DNA of 36,645 bases. Origin: Pirellula staleyi DSM 6068 (GTDB taxonomy: Bacteria > Planctomycetota > Planctomycetia > Pirellulales > Pirellulaceae). The notes below the pieces were generated by a model. The model saw only the letters and a list, made by a program, of their open reading frames with translations, had not been told where the DNA came from and searched no databases. The translations under genes and the position numbers were made by a program. The number at the start of each line of letters is the position of its first letter. Position 1 is the first letter of the stretch. Shown here piece by piece: positions 9,001 to 16,590 of the stretch. Location of the stretch: the NCBI GenBank assembly GCA_945870455.1, contig CAMBSL010000029.1, forward strand, positions 1 through 36,645. The letters run 5' to 3'.

Positions 9001-9314
9001 GTGCATGCGATCTGCCGTCGGAGCGGAATGGCCGATTTGTTCGGGTTGCAGGCTTGATTTTGTTGCGGCAACGGCCGGGTACCGCCAAGGGGATCACGTT
9101 CGTTACAATGGAAGACGAAACAGGTTCTATTAACTTGGTAATACGACCAGACACTTGGACGTATTATTATTTACTGTGCAAGCAATCAAACGCTTGGTTT
9201 GTACACGGCATCTTGGAAAACCGTGAAGGGGTCATTCATGTTTTGGTTGGTCGAATCGAAGACTTGCAATCGGTAATCGGACCCGTGAATGTTCGTTCGC
9301 GAGATTTTCGATAG
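6030..9314 (+). CDS. dnaE2: Error-prone DNA polymerase III alpha subunit DnaE2 (ImuC)
   Basis: The 1094-residue C-family polymerase is of the translesion type. It opens with a PHP domain (YVELQCKSNFSFLEGASHAHE, then LGYSGLAITDRNTLAGIVRA). The palm follows, with PDIDVDF (Asp422 and Asp424) and KVDCLALGML (Asp573) supplying the catalytic triad. Fingers (GRGSAANSAVCFCLGVTSVDP), a helix-hairpin-helix region and an OB-fold (RFVRVAGLILLRQRPGTAKG, VTMEDETGSINLV) come next. The absence of a beta-clamp-rich C-terminal extension and the AKGITFVTMEDE signature favour DnaE2 over DnaE1. The PHP motif histidines are Gln16 and Lys18 here. The start at 6030 was chosen from family alignment; 5985 and 5949 are alternatives. 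No imuA or imuB partner is adjacent. DnaE2 is usually SOS-induced, but no LexA box was identified. Confidence 0.93.
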   Translation: MPRVSKDRTLQYVELQCKSNFSFLEGASHAHEFAEQAQRLGYSGLAITDRNTLAGIVRAHTAARDLKLPFIVGSEVHPIDGPPVVLWPQNRSGYASLCKLLSIGRLRAAKGSCYLSWHDIAEHCTEMLAGFVPRLPENPVEIADLQLAPIDSQTPPFVRPLPSAIWCPAGHRFDPRDASPWSQWLNQFRELFRDRGFLISSLHRGVDDRAALEGLRTLGRDSNVPLLATGDCLYHLPERMLLQDCLSAIATGTTIDAVAASRPMNASYAMQSIKEIERAYRECPDAMERTMDVASRIDFSLDSLRYEYPIEASPMGVAPIDYLKQLVWSGAKERYPRGVPNAIIAMLKHEISIIQDLKYEPYFLTVWDLVRFARSRNILCQGRGSAANSAVCFCLGVTSVDPNNYDLLFERFISRERNEAPDIDVDFEHQRREEVIQYVYEKYGRDRAGMTATVTTYRTRSAVRECGKAIGLSQDRIDSFSKIVEGRGGDESLETRCASAGIDPASPIGSRYLYLVHSLLGFPRHLSQHTGGMVMTQGPMHELCPIENAAMPGRTIIQWDKDDLDELGILKVDCLALGMLSAIHRSFDLIDEHYQRKLTLANIPAADTSVYDMICRADTIGVFQIESRAQMSMLPRLQPRCFYDLVIEVAIVRPGPIQGQMVHPYLAARKSGIQPEYPNEGIAQVLRKTMGVPIFQEQAMRLAVVAAGFTPGEADQLRRAMAAWRRPGVIDQFRLKLIHGMQANGLDEVFAERVFNQLRGFGEYGFPESHAASFALLVYASCWIKHHYPEVFCCAMLNSQPLGFYAPAQLIQDASRHGVEVLPPDVNDSRWDCTLTVNPIVKTKPPPSQSNPRRSIRLGLRIIRGLRMEDAQGIVVARASGAVFVDQTDLVRRVGLTQTALSILADAGALESLSGDRRAAYWQSLAQEKKQMDMPLFDASGIDEDEIIPESLRRLSPLEEVTTDYETTGISLKGHPIGFYREQLTQQRVTCACDLPSERNGRFVRVAGLILLRQRPGTAKGITFVTMEDETGSINLVIRPDTWTYYYLLCKQSNAWFVHGILENREGVIHVLVGRIEDLQSVIGPVNVRSRDFR

Positions 9315-9346
9315 GGTCTGTGAACATAAATTTTTCGTCGCGATGC

Positions 9347-9388
9347 CCCACTACACTAGATAACAGACCCACTAAACTAGATAACAAG
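9347..9388. repeat. Imperfect 21-bp tandem duplication before the M14 peptidase gene
   Basis: The unit cccactacactagataacag at 9347-9367 is followed at once by cccactaaactagataacaa at 9368-9388. The copies differ at three of 21 positions. The second copy runs into the AAGAG that may serve as ribosome site for the ATG at 9398. It lies in the 83-base gap after dnaE2. Confidence 0.8.
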
Positions 9389-9397
9389 AGTATTGGC

Positions 9398-10654
9398 ATG
9401 AACTTCCGAATAAATCCGATTGCATTGGTAAGCTTTGCGCTTGCTTGTGGATTGCAGGCGCTTGCACAGGCAGGCACACCTGTCCTCGCCACTCCAGCGG
9501 CTTCGTCCAACATTTCTTTTATTGATACGAGCATAGAAAATGCTTCGCCACTGTATTGGGAGTTAGACGATACGGGCAGTGTGCAAGTTTATCTGCTGTA
9601 CGATCATGAACGGGACTCGCCGAATCGGGCTGCGGGTCATTGGCATTTTCGAGTCGAAGGAAAACCGAATGCGAAAGTCAGTTTAGTTCTCAACAACTTT
9701 CGCAACGTCTGGAACGGTAAGTCAGGTGTGCCAGTCTCAGAAAAATCAATTGCGTACATTTCGACTGACAGTAAAAATTGGCAAGTGGTAAAAGCGAAAC
9801 TGCTCGCCCCAGGCGATCGCGTCGAACTCAATTTGGAGTTGCCTGCTTCCGGATCGCTTTTCGTGGCGCGTTTGCCTCCGTACAGATTGTCAGACTTAGA
9901 GCAATTTCAAAATGAGATTCGCACGCACCCATTCGTTCGATTCGAAGCGATCGGAAAGACAGTTCAGGGTCGTTCGCTTGAAATCATTAGCATTGGTAAA
10001 CCGACTGCACCTCATCGCGTGTTTTTGCGAGGACGAGCTCATCCATGGGAACCGGGTGGGAATTGGGTCATCGAAGGACTTGTAAGACGGCTCCTGTCGG
10101 GTGACGCGGATAGTCTGCGATTCCTAGACAGATTTAGCGTCGCAATATTGCCGCTTGCGAACAAGGATGGCGTTGCAGCAGGTCGAACACGCTTTAACAT
10201 GCTCGGAAAAGATTTAAACCGAAATTGGGATCAGCCGGCCAATGAGGAGCTTTGTCCAGAAAACTATGCCCTCGAAAAGTGGCTTGAGCGAGCCATTGCG
10301 GAAGGACGCAAACCGCACTTGGCGCTCGAACTTCACAATGACGAGAGCGGCAAGTTACACGTCTCGAGACCAGACGGGATGGACCACCAAAGCTACTTGG
10401 CACGAATGGCACGGTTTGAGGAACTTCTTCGCGAAAAAACTTGGTTTCGCGAAGGCTCGACCAATGCTATCTTTAAGAATGCGGGAACTTTGGGTGAAGG
10501 TTGGCTAGTGCGATATGGAATTACTGCTACTGTTCACGAACTCAACTGCAATTGGATCGAAGGACTTCAAAACTACCCGTCGTCAAGGAATTGGCAACTT
10601 TATGGCAGCCAGCTCTGTGAGGTGCTAGAAGAGTATTTCGACGAGACCAAGTAG
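9398..10654 (+). CDS. Secreted M14-family zinc carboxypeptidase (cytosolic-carboxypeptidase-like)
   Basis: The chosen ATG gives a 418-residue protein starting with a clean signal peptide (MNFRINPIALVSFALACGLQ, cut near ALAQA); a GTG at 9320 would bury it. Residues about 45-165 form a beta-sandwich (GHWHFRVEG, VSLVLNNFRNVWNGKSG) like the N-domain of CCP/AGBL-type M14 enzymes. The metallopeptidase domain follows, with zinc ligands in HPWEPGG (His215 and Glu218) and ELHND (His313), substrate-binding Arg275 in GKDLNRNWD, and catalytic Glu381 in TVHELN. All key residues are present, so an active periplasmic carboxypeptidase is expected. The substrate is unknown; CCP relatives trim acidic C-terminal tails. 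It lies 83 bases after dnaE2 and a functional link is not evident. Confidence 0.87.
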   Translation: MNFRINPIALVSFALACGLQALAQAGTPVLATPAASSNISFIDTSIENASPLYWELDDTGSVQVYLLYDHERDSPNRAAGHWHFRVEGKPNAKVSLVLNNFRNVWNGKSGVPVSEKSIAYISTDSKNWQVVKAKLLAPGDRVELNLELPASGSLFVARLPPYRLSDLEQFQNEIRTHPFVRFEAIGKTVQGRSLEIISIGKPTAPHRVFLRGRAHPWEPGGNWVIEGLVRRLLSGDADSLRFLDRFSVAILPLANKDGVAAGRTRFNMLGKDLNRNWDQPANEELCPENYALEKWLERAIAEGRKPHLALELHNDESGKLHVSRPDGMDHQSYLARMARFEELLREKTWFREGSTNAIFKNAGTLGEGWLVRYGITATVHELNCNWIEGLQNYPSSRNWQLYGSQLCEVLEEYFDETK

Positions 10655-10797
10655 CCAGTTCGGTTAAAAAACGGCGAAGGGGGTAGACAGTTGCGATACT
10701 ATTAGTTTAATACCTGACGGACTCCGGATTCCTTCGGATTTCTTGTGCAACGCAGATGTTTTGCGAGCAACTCAACCCTTTGTCTATCTCCAGAGCC

Positions 10798-12819
10798 ATG
10801 AAAACGAACATTCGCCTCCACCTTGGGCTCGCAACCATTCTATTGGCTCACTTGGCAGTTCTCAGCCCATTGGATGCCAATACGCTTGCCACGGACAACC
10901 TGACGGACAGCGTGACTGGCAATTCTCCTTCGATCGGCGAAAAGCTTGCTAGTTTCCAATTGACTGACTATCAAGGCAAGGAGTGGTCGCTGGAAGAGTT
11001 CCGGTCCAAGAAAGCGATTGTATTTGCGTTCGTTGGTACGCAATGCCCATTGGCCAAACTGTATTCGACCAAGCTTGCCGAACTTGAAAAGCAGTATGGC
11101 AAGCTAGGCGTTGCCTTTGTGGCGGTTGACTCGAATGTGCAAGATAGCTTAGCCGAGATGGCTGCTCACGCTCGTAAATTTGGATTCGATTTCGCATTTC
11201 TGAAAGACCCTGCCCAGGATCTAGCCGATCGATTGGGAGTCACTCGGACACCCGAAGTCTGTGTGGTCGATAGCGAGAGTCGGATTCGATACCGAGGCAG
11301 AATCGATGACCAATACGGTATTGGCTATACGAAAGAAAAGGCCACAAAGGCCGAGTTGGTTGCAGCTTTGGATTCCATTTTGAATAATCAAGATGTTGCG
11401 GCGACCACTTCGTCGGCTTCCGGTTGTTTGATCGGGAGGGGGCCTCGCGAAATTGCCAAACCAGACACGGATGTGTTGGTGACCTATGCGGACCAAGTGA
11501 GTCGTATTCTGCAAGCTCGATGCGTCAGTTGCCATCGAGCTGGTGAAATCGGACCGATGGATTTGAGCAACTACGAAGACGCGGCGGCTTGGTCTGACAT
11601 GATTGCAGAAGTCATTGATGAGAAACGCATGCCACCATGGCATGCCAGTCCTGAACACGGCACGTTTATTAATGATCGCCGCTTGCCACCGGAGGACATA
11701 GCCACGATTAAGCAATGGGTACGAACCGGTGCTCCTCGCGGCGATGCAAACCAAGAGCCGTCCCCGCTCAAGTTTGTGGAGGGTTGGCTATTGCCTCGCG
11801 AACCCGACTTGGTTGTACCCATGTCCGACAAGCCTTTCGATGTGCCTGCACGTGGCGACGTCCGTTACCAGTACTTTGTGGCGGACCCAAAATTCACCCA
11901 AGACACTTGGGTCAACGGAATGGAAATTGTTCCGGGCAATCGCGCAATCGTTCACCATATCTTGGTTTTTGCGAGAGAGAAAGCGACAGGGGAAAACGGA
12001 AATCGACGGCGTGGCGGGGTCGAGGGAGAACGCGGATTTCTTGTTGGCTATGTCCCAGGAACTCGTGCTCAGATGATGCCTCCAGGGTTGGCCAAGCGAC
12101 TCCCTGCGAACAGCAAATTGGTCTTCCAAATTCACTATACTCCAAACGGAACAGCCCAAACGGACTTGAGCAAGGTCGGATTCTGGTTTGCAGATGCCAA
12201 AACCATCACTCACGAAGTGCAAACGACCAGCGCAGTTCAAACCGCATTTCGAATTCCGCCCAAGGACGGCAACTACAAAACAGAGGCGATGCAGCCAGAG
12301 GAATTGCTGGACTGCGATTTGCTTTCGATGAGTCCGCACATGCATGTGCGAGGAAAATCGTTCCGATACACCGCCGTCTACCCGGACAAGACCCGGGAAG
12401 TGTTGATGGATGTTCCGAGCTACGACTTCAATTGGCAAACCGAGTATCGTTTGAGCGAACCGAAGAAGCTGCCCAAGGGAACTCGCATATTTTGCGAGGC
12501 CGCCTTCGACAATTCGACGAACAACTTGAATAATCCAGATCCGAATGCCTGGGTCTCCTGGGGTGACCAAACTTACGAAGAAATGATGATTGGGTACTTT
12601 CACATCTCAGTTCCTATCGATCCGAAACTTGGGCGAGCTCCTGAGGTTAAGAAGGCTCCGCCACCGCGTCCAACTCCTGCTCAGATTTTCAATGCTTTGG
12701 ATAGCGACAAAGACGACAAGATTTTGAAGGACGAAATACCAAAGCAACTCCTGCCGATGTTTCAGCTTTTGGACAAGAACAAGGATGGGGTTCTTGAAAG
12801 ATCGGAATTGCCAAAGTAG
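10798..12819 (+). CDS. Redoxin - cytochrome c - copper type II monooxygenase-like - EF-hand fusion protein
   Basis: The ATG at 10798 gives 673 residues with a signal peptide (IRLHLGLATILLAHLAVLSP). Residues about 35-195 are a thioredoxin-fold redoxin with one active-site Cys83 (GTQCPLAK). A heme-attachment motif CVSCH lies at 242-246 (RCVSCHRAGEIGPM). Residues about 335-605 resemble the peptidylglycine monooxygenase core, and all expected copper ligands appear: His386-His387 (IVHHILVF), His446 (FQIHYTPNG), His514 and His516 (SPHMHVRG) and Met596 or Met597 (EEMMIGYF). Two EF-hand loops start at Asp635 and Asp659. A periplasmic copper-dependent oxidation fed by the cytochrome or redoxin part is inferred. 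The architecture recurs in planctomycetes, but I know of no tested activity. The next gene begins after three bases. Confidence 0.85.
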   Translation: MKTNIRLHLGLATILLAHLAVLSPLDANTLATDNLTDSVTGNSPSIGEKLASFQLTDYQGKEWSLEEFRSKKAIVFAFVGTQCPLAKLYSTKLAELEKQYGKLGVAFVAVDSNVQDSLAEMAAHARKFGFDFAFLKDPAQDLADRLGVTRTPEVCVVDSESRIRYRGRIDDQYGIGYTKEKATKAELVAALDSILNNQDVAATTSSASGCLIGRGPREIAKPDTDVLVTYADQVSRILQARCVSCHRAGEIGPMDLSNYEDAAAWSDMIAEVIDEKRMPPWHASPEHGTFINDRRLPPEDIATIKQWVRTGAPRGDANQEPSPLKFVEGWLLPREPDLVVPMSDKPFDVPARGDVRYQYFVADPKFTQDTWVNGMEIVPGNRAIVHHILVFAREKATGENGNRRRGGVEGERGFLVGYVPGTRAQMMPPGLAKRLPANSKLVFQIHYTPNGTAQTDLSKVGFWFADAKTITHEVQTTSAVQTAFRIPPKDGNYKTEAMQPEELLDCDLLSMSPHMHVRGKSFRYTAVYPDKTREVLMDVPSYDFNWQTEYRLSEPKKLPKGTRIFCEAAFDNSTNNLNNPDPNAWVSWGDQTYEEMMIGYFHISVPIDPKLGRAPEVKKAPPPRPTPAQIFNALDSDKDDKILKDEIPKQLLPMFQLLDKNKDGVLERSELPK

Positions 12820-12822
12820 TGC

Positions 12823-14199
12823 ATGCGAGATCTTGAAAAAATTATCCAAGCGATTGCGCAAGCCGGCGGGATCGCTTACCAGGTAGGTGGTTGCGTCCGC
12901 GACCAGATCCTGAATCAGCCCAACAACGACTTCGACATCGAAGTCTTTCATATCGACGCGGGTTCGTTGACCAAACTTCTATCTCGTTTTGGAAGGGTCA
13001 ACGAAGTCGGGGTTTCGTTTGGCGTGATCAAACTGCACACTTCTCGATCGGAAGATATCGACTTCACGTTGCCCCGCCGCGAAAGCAAGATCGGTCGTGG
13101 CCATCGAGGATTCCAAGTCGAGGTGGACCACACGATGACGGTCGCCGAGGCTGCCTTGCGACGCGACTTCACCATCAACGCCATTTATCGCAACGCCCAT
13201 AACCAATCGCTGCTCGATCCGCACGGCGGAGTTGCGGATCTACAAAACAGGATACTTCGAGCCACCAGCGACCATTTTGTCGAGGACCCATTGCGAGTCC
13301 TCCGGGGCATGCAATTTGCGGCTCGGTTCGACGCGAATTTGACGCCGGAAACCGCAGACATGTGCAGATCGTTGAGTCAAGAGTATTCTTCGTTAGCACT
13401 TGAACGGGTATGGAATGAATGGTCGAAATGGGCAATCAAAGGAAGACGTCCAAGCCAAGGCTTGCGTGTGCTGAACGATTGCGGTTGGATCGTCCATTAT
13501 CCAGAATTGCTGGCGTTGCAGGGTGTTTTGCAAGATGCTCAATGGCATCCCGAAGGAGACGTCTGGACGCACACCCTGCTTGTTTGCGACGTCGCTGCGG
13601 AAATCGCCGAACGGGAGAAGCTACCCCAGCATGAACGCATGGTTCTGCTATTTGCAGCGTTGTGTCATGATCTTGGAAAACCTGCGACCACCAAGTGTGT
13701 CGACGGTCGATGGCGTTCTCCGCGACATTCGGAGGTTGGCGTACCGATTGCGGAGTCGTTTCTAAAGCGGATCGGATGTCCGATTGCGATTGTGGAGGTA
13801 GTGTTGCCGCTGGTAGCTGAACATCTGGTGCACATTCGATCGGAGGTCTCGCCAAGAAGCGTTCGTCGACTAGCGGTTCGGTTGGGAAAGGCTTCGATTG
13901 TCCAACTTGGTCGGTTGGTAGAAGCCGACATGGGGGGGCGGCCGCCGCTGCCGCGAGGACTTTCGACGCAATTGAAACAGATGTTGCAGCTAGCTGAATC
14001 GATCGACGTTTCCCATACGAAACCGGATCGGCTCATACAGGGTCGCCATCTGATGGAGCTTGGCTATTCACCCGCCCGCTGGTTCGGTGAAAAACTGGAC
14101 GCATGCTACGAAGCTCAATTGGATGGTCACTTTGAAAATGAAGTGGATGGAATCGCGTATCTCAGAGAGTTGCTCACGGCGAACGCCAGCATGGACTGA
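12823..14199 (+). CDS. cca: CCA-adding tRNA nucleotidyltransferase / poly(A) polymerase family, with HD domain
   Basis: The 458-residue protein is a class II nucleotidyltransferase. It has the head motif GGCVRD (residues 22-27) followed by the catalytic DxD (Asp36 and Asp38 in NDFDIEVF), then RRDFTINAI (about 113-121) and DPLRVLRGMQFAARF, the standard motifs for adding CCA to tRNA 3' ends. A C-terminal HD domain carries His282-Asp283 (LFAALCHDLGKP), as in the HD-containing CCA enzymes with phosphatase/phosphodiesterase activity. The ATG sits three bases after the preceding stop, with AAAGT... and no strong ribosome site, suggesting translational coupling to the fusion protein gene. Related poly(A) polymerases share these motifs, so a tailing role cannot be excluded, but this seems the likely housekeeping CCA enzyme. 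Confidence 0.9.
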   Translation: MRDLEKIIQAIAQAGGIAYQVGGCVRDQILNQPNNDFDIEVFHIDAGSLTKLLSRFGRVNEVGVSFGVIKLHTSRSEDIDFTLPRRESKIGRGHRGFQVEVDHTMTVAEAALRRDFTINAIYRNAHNQSLLDPHGGVADLQNRILRATSDHFVEDPLRVLRGMQFAARFDANLTPETADMCRSLSQEYSSLALERVWNEWSKWAIKGRRPSQGLRVLNDCGWIVHYPELLALQGVLQDAQWHPEGDVWTHTLLVCDVAAEIAEREKLPQHERMVLLFAALCHDLGKPATTKCVDGRWRSPRHSEVGVPIAESFLKRIGCPIAIVEVVLPLVAEHLVHIRSEVSPRSVRRLAVRLGKASIVQLGRLVEADMGGRPPLPRGLSTQLKQMLQLAESIDVSHTKPDRLIQGRHLMELGYSPARWFGEKLDACYEAQLDGHFENEVDGIAYLRELLTANASMD

Positions 14200-14332
14200 T
14201 GGCGTCGGTCGAGTCCTATCAATTTTTCACGCTCATCCGCGATTCCCCAAAGCCCGTTATACTGCTCTATGACGGTTACGACTGTTTTTATATGGAAAAG
14301 TTCCGTTCCGCGTTCATAGGGAAAGTCCTCGA

Positions 14333-16507
14333 ATGTCTTCCTCAAATAGGCTCCCAAAACTACTGATCTTTGGATTTGCTTGGAGTGTATCCAACATTGG
14401 GTATGGGCAGCTCACTGACCAGCCAAGCCAACGAGCTTCAACACACTCGCGATTGATTCGAATGCACATGGAAAACCCTTTTCTTTCGCCAAGCAAACTG
14501 GCACTTTTCGCGCCCGATTTTGGCAACATCAAAAACGAACATTACCTGCCCGCGTTTGAAGCTGGCATGAAGGAGCAACTCGACCAATCGCGCGTCATTT
14601 CTGAACAAGCCGATGCACCTACGTTTGAGAACACGTTGGTGGCACTCGAAAAGTCAGGCGAAATACTAAAGCGTGTGCAAGCCGTTTTTTTCAATATGTC
14701 GTCTGCACACACAGATGAAATCATTCAAGGCATAGAAGAAAAGATTGCCCCGAAATTGGCGTCGCATTCCGACGATATTTTTCTCAATAAAAAGCTATTT
14801 GCGCGCGTCGAGTTGCTCTGGGCACAAAAAGAGAAACAGTCTTGGACAGAGGAGCAGCAACGACTACTCAAGGAATACTACGAAAGCTTCGTTCGCGCGG
14901 GAGCACGTCTAAACGCCGATCAACAAATGCGAGTCCGAGCGATCAACGAAGAGCTTTCTTCGCTCACAACTCAATTCCAAAACAATCTGCTTGCGATCAC
15001 GAAGGAACGCGCGGTCGTTGTCGATGACGTCGCTCAGCTCGACGGCATGTCGATTGCCGATATCGCCGCAGCCAAGGAAGCTGCACAGGCAAAAGGTCTG
15101 GAAGGCAAGTATCTTTTGGCAATTACCAACACTACCAGGCAACCGGTGCTGCTTTCGTTGAACAACCGCGATGTTCGCATGCGTGTTTTTCTCGCATCGG
15201 CCAATCGAGGTCTAGGGGAAAATGGGGGGCTCGACAATCGACCGCTCGTATTGAGCATGGCTAAACTGCGAGCCGAACGGGCGAAGTTACTCGGGTTTAA
15301 CAGTCACGCTGCGTACACGCTCGAAAACCAAATGGCTTCGAATCCCGTAGCTGCCTTCAAGATGTTGCAGGATCTCGTGCCTGGAGTACTTGCCAAGGCA
15401 AAATCCGAATCCGTCGATATTCAGCGATTCATGAAGCAGGATGGTTTCGAGGGAGAACCCAAGGCATGGGACTGGGAATACTATTCCGAGAAAGTAAGAG
15501 CCGAGAAATACAAAATCGACGAGAACTTGGTGAAGCCCTACTTTGAGCTTGAGAGCGTTCTCAACAACGGTGTTTTCTATACTTTTGGAAAACTCTACGG
15601 CATCCGATTCAAGGAACGCAAGGATTTGCCGGTGTACCATCCGACGGTCCGCGTTTTTGATGTGCTTAGTTTGGAGGGTAAGCAGATCGGGCTATTCTAT
15701 GCCGACTATTATCAACGCGATTCGAAGCGTGGCGGGGCGTGGATGGACGCTTATGTCTCTCAGTCCCGGTTGCTGAACCAATTGCCGGTGGTTGTCAATG
15801 TCATGAGCATTCCCACGCCGGCGGCGGGCGAGCCAACTTTGTTGAGTTTAGACCATGTGACAACCATGTTTCATGAGCTTGGCCACGGCGTTCATGGATT
15901 GTTTTCATCGGTTGAGTACCCAACCCTTTCAGGAACATCGGTTCCTCGCGATTTTGTGGAGTTTCCGTCCACCTTTCACGAAGACTGGGCTATCCATCCC
16001 GAAGTCCTTTCCAACTACGCGCGTCATCACAAAACGGGCGAGACAATTCCCAAAGATCTACTGGACAAGAGCATTGCCGCCAACAAATTTAACAAGGGTT
16101 ACGAGACGCTCGAATACGTATCCGCAGCTCTACTGGATTTGGGATGGCATTCCATTTCTGCGTCGGAAGGGCCAAACGATGTTGAGGCATTCGAGCGCGA
16201 GATGCTCAAAAAGTACGGTGTCGACTTCGCGCCCGTTCCGCCTCGTTATCGCACTTCCTTTTTTGCGCACATCTGGTCAGGTGGGTACTCATCGAGCTAC
16301 TACGCCTATTTATGGAGCGAGGTGTTGGCCGCAGATGCCTTTGCCCACATGCGAACACTTGGCGGATTAACCGCTGCGAATGGGCAGGCTTTTCGGCAGA
16401 AAATCCTGTCCATGGGCGGAACGCGTGAAGTCATGCAACAATACAAAGACTTTCGCGGTCAAGTGCCGACCGTCGACGCGTTGCTGGCACGACGTGGGCT
16501 GAAGTAG
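14333..16507 (+). CDS. M3-family oligopeptidase (peptidyl-dipeptidase Dcp-like)
   Basis: The 724-residue protein begins with a short hydrophobic segment (LPKLLIFGFAWSVSNIGYG), which suggests export. It then matches the start of Dcp/OpdA enzymes (NPFLSPSKLALFAPDFGNIKNEHYLPAFEAGM). The zinc-binding HELGH at residues 514-518 (MFHELGHGVHGLFSS), the following DFVEFPS with the third ligand Glu, and the C-terminal RYRTSFFAHIWSGGYSSSYYAYLW complete the M3 active site. It should cleave dipeptides or short peptides in the periplasm. An ATG at 14462 or 14468 would give a cytoplasmic form, but the signal-like start favours 14333. It is separated by 133 bases from cca and ends in front of a terminator-like hairpin facing the convergent kinase gene. 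Confidence 0.92.
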   Translation: MSSSNRLPKLLIFGFAWSVSNIGYGQLTDQPSQRASTHSRLIRMHMENPFLSPSKLALFAPDFGNIKNEHYLPAFEAGMKEQLDQSRVISEQADAPTFENTLVALEKSGEILKRVQAVFFNMSSAHTDEIIQGIEEKIAPKLASHSDDIFLNKKLFARVELLWAQKEKQSWTEEQQRLLKEYYESFVRAGARLNADQQMRVRAINEELSSLTTQFQNNLLAITKERAVVVDDVAQLDGMSIADIAAAKEAAQAKGLEGKYLLAITNTTRQPVLLSLNNRDVRMRVFLASANRGLGENGGLDNRPLVLSMAKLRAERAKLLGFNSHAAYTLENQMASNPVAAFKMLQDLVPGVLAKAKSESVDIQRFMKQDGFEGEPKAWDWEYYSEKVRAEKYKIDENLVKPYFELESVLNNGVFYTFGKLYGIRFKERKDLPVYHPTVRVFDVLSLEGKQIGLFYADYYQRDSKRGGAWMDAYVSQSRLLNQLPVVVNVMSIPTPAAGEPTLLSLDHVTTMFHELGHGVHGLFSSVEYPTLSGTSVPRDFVEFPSTFHEDWAIHPEVLSNYARHHKTGETIPKDLLDKSIAANKFNKGYETLEYVSAALLDLGWHSISASEGPNDVEAFEREMLKKYGVDFAPVPPRYRTSFFAHIWSGGYSSSYYAYLWSEVLAADAFAHMRTLGGLTAANGQAFRQKILSMGGTREVMQQYKDFRGQVPTVDALLARRGLK

Positions 16508-16541
16508 GTTAGATGCCTTGCTGGATTTTGAGGCTGGGGCC

Positions 16542-16568
16542 GTAGGTCAGGCTGCCAGCCTGGCCTAC
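16542..16568. terminator. 12-bp inverted repeat between convergent genes, terminator-like
   Basis: The arms gtaggtcaggct (16542-16553) and agcctggcctac (16557-16568) pair with one G-T wobble around a 3-base loop. The element lies in the 83-base gap between the stop of the M3 peptidase (16507) and that of the FHA kinase (16591), where both transcripts need to end. No strong T-run follows on the plus strand (accaaaag), so it may be a dispersed planctomycete palindrome acting as a bidirectional terminator. Confidence 0.65.
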
Positions 16569-16590
16569 CAAAAGCGGCAACTAATTGTCC

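Noticed and set aside
11715-12603. Long open frames in other frames and on the minus strand inside the redoxin fusion gene
   Set aside because: They are shadows of a gene with clear domains and ligands; their products show no recognisable motif.
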